Shown here piece by piece: positions 1 to 10,900 of a stretch of DNA of 64,000 bases. Each line of letters begins with the position of its first letter. Position 1 is the first letter of the stretch. Made by a program: the position numbers and the translations under genes. The stretch comes from Perca fluviatilis (lineage: Eukaryota; Chordata; Actinopteri; Perciformes; Percidae): assembly GCF_010015445.1 (NCBI RefSeq), contig NC_053119.1, positions 29,792,383 to 29,856,382 of the forward strand, given 5' to 3'. The notes under the pieces are model-generated. The model was not told the origin of the DNA. It worked only from the letters and a program-made list of their open reading frames with translations, and searched no databases.

Positions 1-1767
1 CATTGCATCAAGTGATAATACAGCTAACGGAGCCTTAACGTCCAACCGGCGCGCGTCAATCACATGTAGCAGCCGTCGGACATTATCAGAGGCAAGGCGT
101 GACCTAATGAAGCCAGTCTGGTCGCAGTGCACCAGTGATGGAATATAAAACTGTAGGCGACGGGAGAGTACCTTGGCATAGATTTTAATGTCAGCATTCA
201 GAAGACTGAGGGGCCTATAGTTACCACATTCAGTCGGATCTTTGTGTTTCTTAAGAAGTAAGGAGATGACTGCAATATTCACGTCTCTAGAAAAAGTGCC
301 CTTCTCTACTGAGAAATTTATCATAGCAAAAAGCAGTGGGCCTAGGAGGTCCCAGAAGGCTAAGTATAGCTCTGGCGGTATACCATCAAGGCCAGGGGAT
401 TTGCCCTGTTGCATGCTTTGTACAGCAGCCTTGAGCTCTTCAAGTGAGATCGGCCTGGCCAAATCATTTGCGTCATCATCAGCAAGATGGGGCATGTTCA
501 AATGAGCTAGAAAGTCTCCACATTTGTTCTTATCGAAGGAAACCTCAGATTCGTAAAGATTAGAGTAAAAACTACGAAAAGTGTCATTAATTTGTGCAGG
601 GTCATTGGTGACAGCTCCAGTCTGTAATTTAATTGAGGGAATGTCCGAGAATTGTTCATTCAATCTAATTTTCATGGCCAAAAGATGGCTGGGTCTAGAT
701 CCGTGAAAATAATACCGTTGCCTGGTCCTGTGGATCAAGAATTCTGATTGCTGCTTAAGAATATTGTTAATTTCTTTCTTGACCACTTTATGTTGCATAG
801 CTATGTCGTCTGAATAATTTGCCGATAAAGCGTATTCTAAAGTGGCATAGGCATTTTCCAGTTCTTGTAATTTAGATTGTCGAGTTTTACGTTGATTAGA
901 GGCAAATAATGTAGCATTACTCCTAATGAAACCCTTGATTGAATCCCACAGTATCCTAGGGTCGTCAACCGAGCCGACATTAAAATCTAAAACCTCTCTG
1001 AGTTTTTCCACAAACTGTTCCTTAAATCCCTCCTGCTTCAGCAGGGTGGTGTTGAAACGCCATCGCGGTGCCCGAGAAGACATACAGCTAAACACCACAG
1101 TACAAAATACGGCTTTATGATCAGAGAGGGCTATAGGTAGTAAATTAACACATTGTAAGTCTCGGAAGAGCTTCGGGGACGCAAATAAATAGTCTATTCT
1201 AGAGGAGGACTTGTGACGTGCAGAAAAAAAGGTGTAATCCTTCACAGATGGGTTGTTTATGCGCCACAAATCTGTGAGCCCAAGGCCATTTGCCCAAGCC
1301 CGTAACGCAGAGGACGCCAATTCCTGGTCCCTAGTCTCCGAGCCGCCAGACCTATCTTCGGTCGGGTTCCAAACTGCATTAAAATCCCCTCCAACTATGA
1401 ATAGATATTCAGTTAACTCCAGCATAATATTAGTCATGTCACTATAAAAACTCCTATCATAACAATTTGGTGCGTATGCAGATAAGAAAGCGATTTTCTT
1501 GCCATTATGTTCAGCTTTGGCCAAAGTCAGCCTACCTGTTGTATCAGACCATGTATCCTGCAGTCTGAATTTAAGATTTCTTCTGGCTACTATAGCTATA
1601 CCCTTGGTCTTTGTAAGAGATGAGGAAGATGCTATAACGTGATAAAACTTATTGGCCAGTCGCCTGACATCCCCACTCAAGAGATGTGTTTCTTGTAATA
1701 ATGCAATGTCAACTTTCTTCTTCCGTAACAACCCTAATGTGCTAACAGCCCTGCGGCCAACAGACAT
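1..1767 (-). CDS. LINE-1 type ORF2: apurinic endonuclease plus start of reverse transcriptase (partial)
   Basis: This is the catalytic protein of a non-LTR retrotransposon, which nicks target DNA and reverse transcribes the element RNA at the nick. I read all 589 codons from the ATG at 1767 to base 1 and found no in-frame stop. The N-terminal part is an APE-type endonuclease with LLQETH (residues 23-28, catalytic Glu), GGDFN near residue 127, SSRIDYLF and LSDHK. The reverse transcriptase follows, with GLDGIPPE near residue 459, a NYRPLSLL block, and motif A (LSLDA) cut by the window edge. The frame is also open upstream of the ATG through a WNG motif and a G/T-rich tract at 1801-1835, so the true start may be earlier or non-AUG. 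The catalytic FADD-type motif lies outside the window, so activity cannot be judged. Confidence 0.9.
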   Translation of the reverse strand, partial: MSVGRRAVSTLGLLRKKKVDIALLQETHLLSGDVRRLANKFYHVIASSSSLTKTKGIAIVARRNLKFRLQDTWSDTTGRLTLAKAEHNGKKIAFLSAYAPNCYDRSFYSDMTNIMLELTEYLFIVGGDFNAVWNPTEDRSGGSETRDQELASSALRAWANGLGLTDLWRINNPSVKDYTFFSARHKSSSRIDYLFASPKLFRDLQCVNLLPIALSDHKAVFCTVVFSCMSSRAPRWRFNTTLLKQEGFKEQFVEKLREVLDFNVGSVDDPRILWDSIKGFIRSNATLFASNQRKTRQSKLQELENAYATLEYALSANYSDDIAMQHKVVKKEINNILKQQSEFLIHRTRQRYYFHGSRPSHLLAMKIRLNEQFSDIPSIKLQTGAVTNDPAQINDTFRSFYSNLYESEVSFDKNKCGDFLAHLNMPHLADDDANDLARPISLEELKAAVQSMQQGKSPGLDGIPPELYLAFWDLLGPLLFAMINFSVEKGTFSRDVNIAVISLLLKKHKDPTECGNYRPLSLLNADIKIYAKVLSRRLQFYIPSLVHCDQTGFIRSRLASDNVRRLLHVIDARRLDVKAPLAVLSLDAM

Positions 1768-2823
1768 AACCAATAAAGGGTAACCATTCCAGCCCACCAG
1801 GGTCCCCCCACCCCGCCCAAAAAAAAAAAAAAAAGAAAAAAAGAAGATTAAACCTAAAGGCGAATAATAATAATAATAAACAGACATTCCTAACCCCAAG
1901 GAGCTAGAACAAGCTCCAACAATGAACCCTCCATATATACTAAGTTCCATGACCATGGATGGAGAACCGCCAGCTATAGTTGGAGTATACCGCCCGCCCC
2001 TCCCCCAGTTTCCCACAAATAGAATCAGTAACATATTATCCCATTACTCATAGCAATAACAACAGGGACGTAGGCTATATCAAACTATTAAAGGCTGCAA
2101 GGAGCCACATCCAAAATAACAAAAAAATAAAAATAAAAAATGAATTATTAGTAATAATAATGCCAAAAATAAATAAACTATGACAGCGTTGTACAAGGCA
2201 GCTGAGAAATGATAATGCTAAGTATGCCGACTTAGAATTTAGGCTATTACAAATGTAAAAATAAAAGCCGTTATTTCAATATCGCCATGGCAAAGGCCCA
2301 ACATACAGCGCAATTAAGGGCGCATTATAAAGAAAGAAAAATTAACAAATCATTCTAGTGCAGTAAAGTCAAGCTGTTGCAGCTAGGTGATGTAGCGGTA
2401 TACAGGGAATGCGCTTTAATCTTTGTATGAGGTAAAACCGTTAAAACCGTTAAAAGAAAAATTACCAAGTCAGCTAGCTACATCATACAAATTAAAGACT
2501 GAACATATGGGCGAATAGGGCCAATTAACCCAAATACAATAAATGAAAGTCTTGTATGTTACCTTGTACCAGAGAACATCACCATCAGGAAAATATAAAA
2601 AATTAAAAGTCAGGCAGCAGAGGAAAAGAAAAATCATCCAGGCCAAAATCAAAAGGCAAAGATAGGTGTATAAACCTCGGTAAAGCTGAGATAGCCGAAA
2701 AAAAGGTCAAAATTCTGCTGTATTAGTCCGATAACGGACCGCTCGAACAGTGCAGAAAAATCTTTAAGTCTAGCTAGAGAAATCGTAGACAGAGCTCCAC
2801 ATTAAACCAGCACTTGGTAGAGG

Positions 2824-3702
2824 TCAACCCTCCGCTTCCGAGGAGCTGCGGCTACGGGCTTGGGCTGTGCCTGTCTCTGGAGCCCGTCGGTTGTTCTCCC
2901 GCGTCGATATCGGCCGGGAGTTAAGGAAGTCCTCAGCTTCGCAGGGATGGTTGAACACACGATAGTCCAATCCGTTTTTAATCTTCAGGCTCGCCGGGTA
3001 CAGTAGAAAAAATTCACCTCTCTTCCTTGCAGTGTCCATCACTGGGCCAAAAGCTTGTCGGCGTTTGATCGTGTGGCTACTGTAGTCTGCAGCAAACCTC
3101 ACAGTTTTGCCGTCAATAATGACCGGGTCCTTCTTTGCGGCTCGGATAACAGCCTGGCGGGACGAGTAACGAAGGGTGTTGAAAATAAGAGTGCGAGGTC
3201 TGTCCCCGGCTGAACAACCACTGTAAATCCGATGAGCCCGCATGATTTCCAGCTGCTCGGTCTGTAGGGACGGGAACCACTCAGGCAGAGCTCGTGTCAG
3301 GAACTGTACAGCGTTCGAGCCCTCGGTCCCCTCTTTCAAACCGATAATGCGTAAGTTGCAACTTACTTCCATGTCCGCCATTTTAAGTTCAAGACTACTT
3401 AAGGCTGCCGCGTGGTCCACTACGGCCTTTGAATTGTCTTCAACGGCAACTTTTATGGTCAACATTTCAGCTTTAATTAAGCCAATACTCCCTGAGAGCG
3501 CTGCCAATTCAGTTCGTATGGCATCCAACTTACTGTCTGTGCCCTTGGCCAACTCATTCAGCTGTGAGAAGCGAGATTCAAAAAATTCCATCTGTTTCTC
3601 CATCAGTGCATCTGTAATGGCGCCGAGCTCGCCGCCGCGTTGCCCTTTATTTGTCTTCGCAGAGGCTCCACTTGTATTGTTTCTCCTCACAGAGTCGGCC
3701 AT
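2824..3702 (-). CDS. LINE-1 type ORF1 RNA-binding protein (Transposase_22 family)
   Basis: This 292-residue open frame encodes the L1 ORF1p-like nucleic-acid chaperone that coats element RNA. A basic N-terminus is followed by a heptad-rich stretch at about residues 30-115 that should form the trimeric coiled coil. Next comes an RRM-like domain with NLRIIGLKEG (about residue 137) and RPRTLIFNTLRYSSRQ as RNP-type strands. The C-terminal domain contains the FAADYS and KRRQAFGP segments usual for the family. Length is close to other vertebrate ORF1p (about 300-340). The start ATG lies about 130 bases inside the element's 5' end. There are no stops or frameshifts. Assignment to this family is confident; whether the protein is made is unknown. 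Confidence 0.88.
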   Translation of the reverse strand: MADSVRRNNTSGASAKTNKGQRGGELGAITDALMEKQMEFFESRFSQLNELAKGTDSKLDAIRTELAALSGSIGLIKAEMLTIKVAVEDNSKAVVDHAAALSSLELKMADMEVSCNLRIIGLKEGTEGSNAVQFLTRALPEWFPSLQTEQLEIMRAHRIYSGCSAGDRPRTLIFNTLRYSSRQAVIRAAKKDPVIIDGKTVRFAADYSSHTIKRRQAFGPVMDTARKRGEFFLLYPASLKIKNGLDYRVFNHPCEAEDFLNSRPISTRENNRRAPETGTAQARSRSSSEAEG

Positions 3703-3808
3703 TCCTACTCCTAAAAGCTGTGCACTGTTGAGACGTCTGAGGAAGTCAAACTTAAGGGGATAAATTAGTCAAGAAGGGAGAGTCGGGCAGGAGCGAATAT
3801 CCTAAGCT

Positions 3809-3817
3809 GCCATCTTG
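3809..3817 (-). promoter_or_regulatory. YY1-type motif in the LINE 5' UTR
   Basis: The minus strand reads CAAGATGGC about 15 bases inside the element's 5' end. This is the YY1 core, which is also found at the start of the mammalian L1 5' UTR, where it directs accurate transcription initiation. The motif match is seen; its function here is inferred. Confidence 0.5.
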
Positions 3818-3840
3818 TCCAGCCGGTCACGTCAATGTCA

Positions 3841-4450
3841 ACGATTGTTGTTGCTATCAGTCACTTAGACACAAAAACATAGGAAAATAGGGTTGAAAAA
3901 AACATTAGTTACCCTTCAATCATTTGGAGCCCCCACAGCACAGCAAATTAGCTGATGCCCCCCAGTGCCATATAAAAACAATCCAGCCCAGTCGCTCGTA
4001 GTGACAAACCCACAGAGAATTATCACTGACTCTGCAGTTCCACTCAGCTCTGCGGAGTGGAGTCTCACTGCTCTCATCATCCTCTGTTCCAGATGCAGCA
4101 GGCAACTGAAAAATCTCTGATAAGCAATGTACACTACCTGACCAGCCCCAAAAAGAAATCGAAAGTAGCAGTTAGCCAAATCAAACGTCAAGCTAAGGAG
4201 CCACGCACTTCCCTCAGGAGCTGGTAGAGACCAAAACCGATCTACAAGTGGAGTGAATATTTGACTTATATTTATCAGGTCGTTAGAAACTTGAGTCCAA
4301 ATAAATGTTTCTCCATTTCTGCTAGATGTAAAACCAAGCAACTGTTTGCTAACAAGTTTGTTAAACTTTATAAGGTGATAATTTGTCAATATTGTGTTTA
4401 CAGGTGTATGTGCTGCCCCCAAGTGGCCAAACAAATCAATTATTAAATAT
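3841..4450 (-). repeat. Interspersed non-autonomous repeat copies
   Basis: The segment at about 4150-4440 resembles, on the other strand, 38195-38420 and 40200-40350 (shared blocks around 'gctaaaaggagagtgaat' and 'aaatgaatgtt'). The part at 3841-3880 resembles 48011-48042. ORFs here are short and overlap in several frames without protein homology that I can see. Confidence 0.45.
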
Positions 4451-6048
4451 GTCCATAAGATGGCAAACGAGATACGTGACTACTTGCGTAGGTATATTTA
4501 TTTCAACATAAACATGTCTTTTAAAAGATCTACATACCTACAGATTACAAAATAAACGTTTAAAAAACATATATCCTAAACTGTGAAATTTAATAAAAAG
4601 GCCATAACATCAGACCATTCTCTCAGTGGCAGTTCTAGGTGGTGCCAAGGGTGGCCTGTGCGCCCTTAGTATTAAGCCAGAACCCCCCTAACTGTGGCAA
4701 ATATATTAATAATTTTTTACCCAACCCACCTTTATCCCCAAAGAGGGGATATTATTCATTTGCAGTGATAAATAAAATGTAGGTTAACACTGAATGAGTA
4801 TTCTTGTGTTTTTTGTTATATGTGTATTGTTAGTCTTTTGTAGAACCAAACATATGGTGGGTTTGTGACATGTAACAAGTGTGCTTTTATTTGGTTCCTC
4901 CAAAATCGCATGTGGCCCCAGCCTGGCACCTCCATTTGAAATGGTTTACAACCGCCGCTGCACTCTCTCTCTAAATTGGTAAAATGTAACAACTTAGTCT
5001 TGCTAACTTGCCCAGGTTTTGGGATCAGGTTTTGGGATATCTGCCTGTGAGATTTCTGCTGCCACCACAATACAAAAGGGGAATAAAGGTGTTTATTGTG
5101 CCGAAAGCATTAACAATTACATTAAAAAGAACAGCAACATAATAATAATAATAATCCACATGGTCAACAACTTTCATTGGAATTACAGCCTACCAAATAA
5201 ATATTTTGAATAAACATGTTTTGTTTTGTGTTGTTTGGTAAACAGACCCTTGAAACCTTACTACCATTAAACCCAGAAGTACATCACCCACTGTATTATA
5301 TTTACTGACAGATCTGAATAGATGAAAGAAAAAAATGCACCACAATACCAGCCCCACTCGACAAGTGTCCTCTGCAATGCAGCATGGAAACATTAGGACA
5401 CAGGCAAGTGAGAATATAATAGATTGATCCTTTTAAAGACATGGGTAAATTACCAGAATCCATAACTGCTCCCTCAACATTCTCTTGCTCCAACTAAATA
5501 GATTCACAGTTGCAGGAGCTTATCTATTTTTGGTTTTGAAAGAGCAGAGTGAACTCTGTGTACTCCTCTGCAACTCATATCTCTCCTGCCACTTCTTGGA
5601 CATTTGTAGATGCAGCTCGCTTACTGAGGCATTATTTGTTAAGAGGGTACATAAAAGTGACATTTTATCACCACCACTGCTGCTGTCTGGACTTTTTAAT
5701 CATATCAGGTCAGATTTGTTTCAAGAAAGTTGCATGCATTGATAAAAACTATAGTTGTGAGCAACTGAAAACCAAGGATTGAAACTCAAGCTTTTCTTTA
5801 ACTTTTTTAATTGCTTCAGCCATGTCTGAATCATGCTAATCTGAATGTGGTGAGGGCTCCATTTCCTGTATCCCATCTTGTAAAACGTTGCCTCAAAGGT
5901 CAGGCTTTCGCAATGAGCTCTTTAAATGAAACAGTAACTTCTGTTAACCTAACAAAAAGCGTCAACAATGAAATTGTTCTCTGCAATTGAATAAAAAAAA
6001 AAAATCCCACCTTTCTAAAGCTTAGATGTCAAGGAAGCCACGGCATAT
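4451..6048. other. Intergenic sequence, no gene seen
   Basis: This is AT-rich unique-looking DNA with short chance ORFs only. I see no exon with good splice sites, no RNA gene and no transposon terminus that I can pair. Confidence 0.4.
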
Positions 6049-7324
6049 TAGGGCCATTGGAAGAAAAATAATAATAACCGATCTGGGGGAGGAGGGTTAT
6101 ATTCCGAGATTAAAGTCCTAAATTTATAGATAAAAAACGTTGATATTCTCTGAGATTAAAGTGGTAAATTAACGAGAGAAAAACTCAGAAAATTACAAGA
6201 AAAATGTCAGAAACATTTTGTGTTTTTCTTTCAAGGAACAATGCCTCTGGTGGCCTGGAGCTCCACATTTTAACCATAATAGGTAGCAGGTAGCATATGC
6301 GCGGCTGTGATGAGCAACATTATTTGATAGAGATTGTTCAGGTTCAGAACTAAAGTTTAGAAATAATTTCTCCCAATTCCCAGATAATAACTTTCCTTTC
6401 GGCTGGGGGAGGGGGCGGCTTTGGCTCAAGTGGGCGGCTGTTGCTCAGGTGGTAAGAGCTGTCGCCTACCAATCAGAAGGTCTGTGGTTCGATCCCTGGC
6501 CCTGCAGTTCCATGTCAAAGTGTCCTTGGGCAAGACACTGAACCCCGAATTGCTCCCGATGCTGTGCCATTGGTGTGTAAATGAGTGTGAATGTTTATCT
6601 GATGAGCAGGTGGCACCTTGTACAGCAGTCTTTGCCACCAGTGTAGGAATTTGTGTGAATGGTGAATGGTTCCTGTACTATGCAAAAGCACTTTGAGTAG
6701 TTGCTAAGACTAGATAGGCGCTATATAAATACAGTCCATTTAAATTTACTTTCCTCTGAGGAAAACTCTACAGGAGTCCCAAACTGTCAATGCGTAATAA
6801 CGGGAAGAGATCCTGTGTGATTTAAGGGGGTGGAAGTTTACACACTCCCGACGCACTTGGCAGGGCATACCTGAACTGGCTGCCCCACTGGTTACAATAC
6901 CATTACACCTGAAAGTGGGTGGACAAAAACTATTACAAACTACAACGCATTGGACATCTACTGGTAATTCAAATGTGATTTGTGGTACAGCAGGACACAA
7001 TAGAAAAGATGATCAATGCAGGCATAATAATACATGGCATGCAGCGGCGTCTGTGGTGTGATGAGGTTGATCCAGTGTTGCAAAAGTAAAAACCATGTGT
7101 TGTTTCTTGACAAAAAACCCAATTTCTCAGATTCTTTTCTGTAAATTTATGACTTTCTAATCTCAGAGAATATTTCAGAGAATAGTTTTTTTCTCGTAGA
7201 TTTACCACTTTAATCTCAGAGAGTATCAGAGTTTTTTTCTCATAATTTTACGATTTAAGTTTTTTCTCAGAACATTTCCCCCCTCTCATGGCTCTGTAAT
7301 ATTTTTTTTCCTACAACGGCCCTA
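6049..7324. mobile_element. Non-autonomous DNA element with terminal inverted repeats, carrying a SINE
   Basis: The left end begins TAGGGCCATTGGAAGAAAAA and the right end is its imperfect complement (ending at 7324, read inward as TAGGGCCGTTGTAGGAAAAA). Sub-terminal blocks with 'gattaaagtggtaaatt' at about 6155 and 'aatttaccactttaatc' near 7200 are also inverted. No transposase frame is visible. No clear target-site duplication was found, so the superfamily is not assigned. Confidence 0.6.
6424..6743 (+). repeat. tRNA-derived SINE (full-length looking)
   Basis: The 5' part is tRNA-like, with an A-box region around 'ctcaggtggtaagagctgtc' and an exact B-box GGTTCGATCCC at 6486-6496, so a Pol III promoter is present. 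The body contains the common fish SINE segment 'gtccttgggcaagacactgaa', and the 3' tail ends in 'aggcgctatataaatacagt'. It sits inside the inverted-repeat element at 6049-7324. Confidence 0.8.
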
Positions 7325-7534
7325 GTATTCTGTCGTACAAATGTATAAGGCAAACAATGTTTAATCAAAACTTTTAGTTTTTCAAGTTTTTCAATGCCAA
7401 TGTTTTTCTTCATGCATCTACATCAGCATGTGTTGCAATAACAGCTAAATGGCCTGCGTTTTAATAGCGCTGTTTTAGTCTTAACGAATACTCAAAGTGC
7501 ACTACATAAAACACTACTTATCCAATTAACACAC

Positions 7535-7697
7535 TGGTGGCCGAGACGTATGAGATGCCACCTGCCCATCAGATAAACATTCAAGCACATTGATACCCTG
7601 AGGGCGGGAGAATTTGGGGTTCAGTATCTTTGCCAAGGACACTTTGACATGTAGATTGCAGGGGCGACCGCTCTACCTACTAAGCCACAGCCGCCTA
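7535..7697 (-). repeat. tRNA-derived SINE fragment, reverse orientation
   Basis: The complement of this stretch matches the 5' two-thirds of the SINE at 6424-6743, including 'aaagtgtccttggcaaagatactgaac' in part and a degraded A-box. The 3' tail is missing. Confidence 0.6.
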
Positions 7698-7925
7698 CTG
7701 TGCATAATTGTCCATTTTATGACTGTTTCTCCTCTTTGAATCTTTTACAGCAGCTGTGCTGTTTGTGTTTCCATAGGAACAAAACTGCATACACCACACA
7801 GTTGACCTTGAGAGTGCAAACGCTTTCACTCACTTATTTTGTTGCGACGTTTGAATGCACCAACCCAACACACTGCAAGACTTTACTGGCTTGTCATGGA
7901 GCCTCCCCTCACACACATCCGGGTC

Positions 7926-7931
7926 TATAAA
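7926..7931 (+). promoter_or_regulatory. TATA box of ovch2
   Basis: TATAAA lies 71 bases upstream of the ovch2 ATG, which would put transcription initiation at about 7955-7962, just before the (TG) tract of the 5' leader. The motif is exact; its use is inferred from position. Confidence 0.6.
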
Positions 7932-7964
7932 CCAGCTTGTTTCCGCAGTAGGACCCATTCTTGA

Positions 7965-7991
7965 TGTGTGTGTGTGTGTGTGTGTGTGTGT
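7965..7991. repeat. (TG)n microsatellite in the ovch2 5' leader
   Basis: About twelve TG units end six bases before the start codon, so most of the predicted 5' UTR would be UG repeat. Confidence 0.85.
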
Positions 7992-7996
7992 TAGTG

Positions 7997-10900
7997 ATGA
8001 GGACCATTGCCACTCTGCTCTCTCTCTGGTTTTTGGTTAACACTGGCATCAAAGCTGCTCAAACAGGTGAGTGATATAATGGATACCAAACAAGGGAAGA
8101 CAGATACGACCTTACTTGTCTTTAATAGATACTTTTATAGTCAGGAAGACACTGAACAGAATGAATGTGGGAAGCCTGAGAAGATTTTATTCTGCATTTC
8201 AGGTTCAAAATGTGGGAATCCTCAGGTGTGGAGCCCGATGGTTCACTCTATGAGGATTGTCGGTGGGGCCGAGGCCACATACGGATCACATCCATGGCTA
8301 GTCAGTGGTCTACCCTTCTTCTTTGAACATTTTGTTGTTGTTATTTAGCTGAGTGGTCATTTGCTGCGGTGGTTCTGCTCATCTGTAAAAATGCTTGTAC
8401 GGTGACATCTTTTTCTTTGCATTTTCTGTTGAAGTTTTGGTTTCTTTTTCTGTTCACCCCTGATGACTATATGACTACTCACCTGTTATTCCAGGCAAAA
8501 AAGGAAGCTCTGTAATTCGTATGTATTCCACTTCTTTATTCGCTGTATGCACCACAGTGACTGCTGCTATACGACCACTCTGGTAGGGAGGAGGTCGGGG
8601 TAGATGGTTAGGTCATAAAACATAGGAGTCTCAAGCGGGGGACAGGAGTTTGTGTCCCGGGGAACACCCAATCATCACTGTTTATCAAATGACATACTCA
8701 ACAGTCACATGAAGTACTCAAAGTAGACACATTTAGTTGCATGAAAATGTTGCAGTTTATTACTTAGTTGCTCCATTTTGACACTAAGGCTACACATATA
8801 ATATAAATAATATAAAAACATAATAAATATATTTCAACATTGGTGATTTGGATACAATTATTTTTATTTAATTGTATTGGCATCTTACCTCATCATCTTA
8901 CATGTTTACACTGAACTTACAAAATAAAAATAAAATGTCTCTGTTATTTAGGATACAAATTAGGTAATTTTCCCCTTGATAATTTGTGGTTTACCTTGAC
9001 TTGTATTATGGTTATTGGTAAATAGTCATTTTTGTAAAACTAGCATGGCAAGAAAAAATGTAGCAAAAGGCAAAAGAAGAAGCTAAACCAAAATAACCTC
9101 AACATCTTTAGCCATGCTAGCAGCTTTATTCGATGGCAATGTCAATTGTTCTGTTGGTCTGTCCTGCCTTGGAACCAGACTAATGGGGGTCATGTTAGAG
9201 ATAAGCAGAGTTGAGCATGCTCAAGTGTTAGAAGAAAGAAAGAAATGGAAGAAGAGAGACAGGTCTGTAATTATTTACATCAGCAGGGTTGAGGGTGGGT
9301 TTCTTTAAAAAAGGGTTCACTCTGCTTTTGGAGCTAAACAACCAGTTGTCAAAGAGGTTTTAAGGAGTAAAGCATCATTATACCCACTGCTGCCGAACTG
9401 AAAGAAAAACAGTTGCTCCATATTATAAATTAGTTACATGCAGATACTTTTCTTGTATCTTTTTAAGCTGTGTAAATGTTGAATTCCTATCAAGCTTGTG
9501 TTAGTCTGGATCAAAGGAAGTACATTTCCAAGATTATTGGATGACATTGCAGATGTCCCTCACCTTCCGCTCTCTGTGTGTTGCCGTTGTCAAACTCTGT
9601 TTGCGTTGGGAAATAACAACAAACTTCAATCTGCATGCTGAAGTTGGCAAGTTTTGAAGACAATTTGGACCGTGCAACAAGTCAGCCTGCTTAGTTATTT
9701 CGGGGATTGATTGTAAAGATTTACAAAAAATATGTTTACTCTCTAACTGGGACGTTTTGGGAGCTATTGGTGGGATTGCTGTGGACGAAGTATACACATG
9801 GATACACTGGTAAGAGCAAATATGTTTAACCATGTATCCAGCTAATTTAAATAGCCCACATTATTGTATTGTGTGAACACTTAACTTCATTTAATATTAT
9901 GTGGCGGGGGTTTTTTGCGGGTTGCAAATTTTTCACTAAAACAAATTGCTTCCCAAAACTAGTTTACAGAGCCAGCGTCCGAAGCTTAGCGCCACCCAAC
10001 ATGATTGGGATTGATTTAAAGAAATGCGAACAACCCAGAGCGTTATTTTCTCTCATATCCCAGAATGTATGTGTGGTGTAGCCAGACCTTACTCCATAGC
10101 GCTGTGGTGATAGGTCTGGCAATGCGAGACTAAGCTTGTGTATTATCTTTGCTCAGGTTTCCTTGCAGAACAAGGACTCTCATTTCTGTGGAGGGGCAAT
10201 CCTGAATGATCGCTGGATAATGACCGCTGCACACTGCTTTGCATCCCTCTCAAAGTACTGTTGTTACTTACTTGTATAGCCCCATTACCTCTTTTGTGCA
10301 ACAATTTAAAGCACATATGCTTGTTCCTGATCTGCATGCTGATGTATGTTCATTGTATAAATATTACAATTGATTGTCATGAATCTAATACTTTTTTTCC
10401 TCTGTCAAGAGAGTTTCTCAGTGGTTTGAGAGTGGTGGTTGGAGAGTTTGACCAGAGAACAGAAGATGAAGAGGAGCAGGTCTTTCTCATCAAGTCTGTC
10501 TTAGTCCACGAAAGGTACCATCATGCGTTGCCTATGAGCTATGACATAGCTCTGATGGAGTTGGAACAGCACATTCGCCTGGGCAAGTTTCCATTTTGAC
10601 AATTTGTATAGTTGCTGTGGCACTGATCACATTTTGTTAGGTCACTGCTATGTGATTTTTTCAACAGGACCCAGAGTCCAGCCAATATGTCTGCCTCTGC
10701 CTAATGACAGCATTCAACCTGAAACCAGATGCAGTGTGGCTGGATGGGGCAGGATGAAGGAAAGTAGGTTCTCTTAATTCTTTCCAATACCATTAAATGG
10801 TAACTTCGATGTTTTTCTACCTGGACTCTATGTTACTATGTTTCTTTGAAATTGGTCCAGTATTAAGCAAGACAAGCTACAATGTTATATTATTGGGCAA

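Larger units (their letters stand above)
1..3830 (-). mobile_element. L1-clade LINE retrotransposon, 5' part, continuing off the left edge
   Basis: The 5' end lies near 3830, and the order on the minus strand is 5' UTR, ORF1, an unusually long spacer (1768-2823), then ORF2 running off the window. Both visible reading frames are free of stops, so this looks like a young insertion. The flanking DNA at about 3841-3880 resembles the repeat at 48011-48042, so the LINE probably landed in an older interspersed repeat. The 3' end, poly(A) tail and target-site duplication are outside the window. Confidence 0.85.

Noticed and set aside
3242..3763. 173-residue plus ORF
   Set aside because: Antisense shadow of LINE ORF1, which has clear family motifs.
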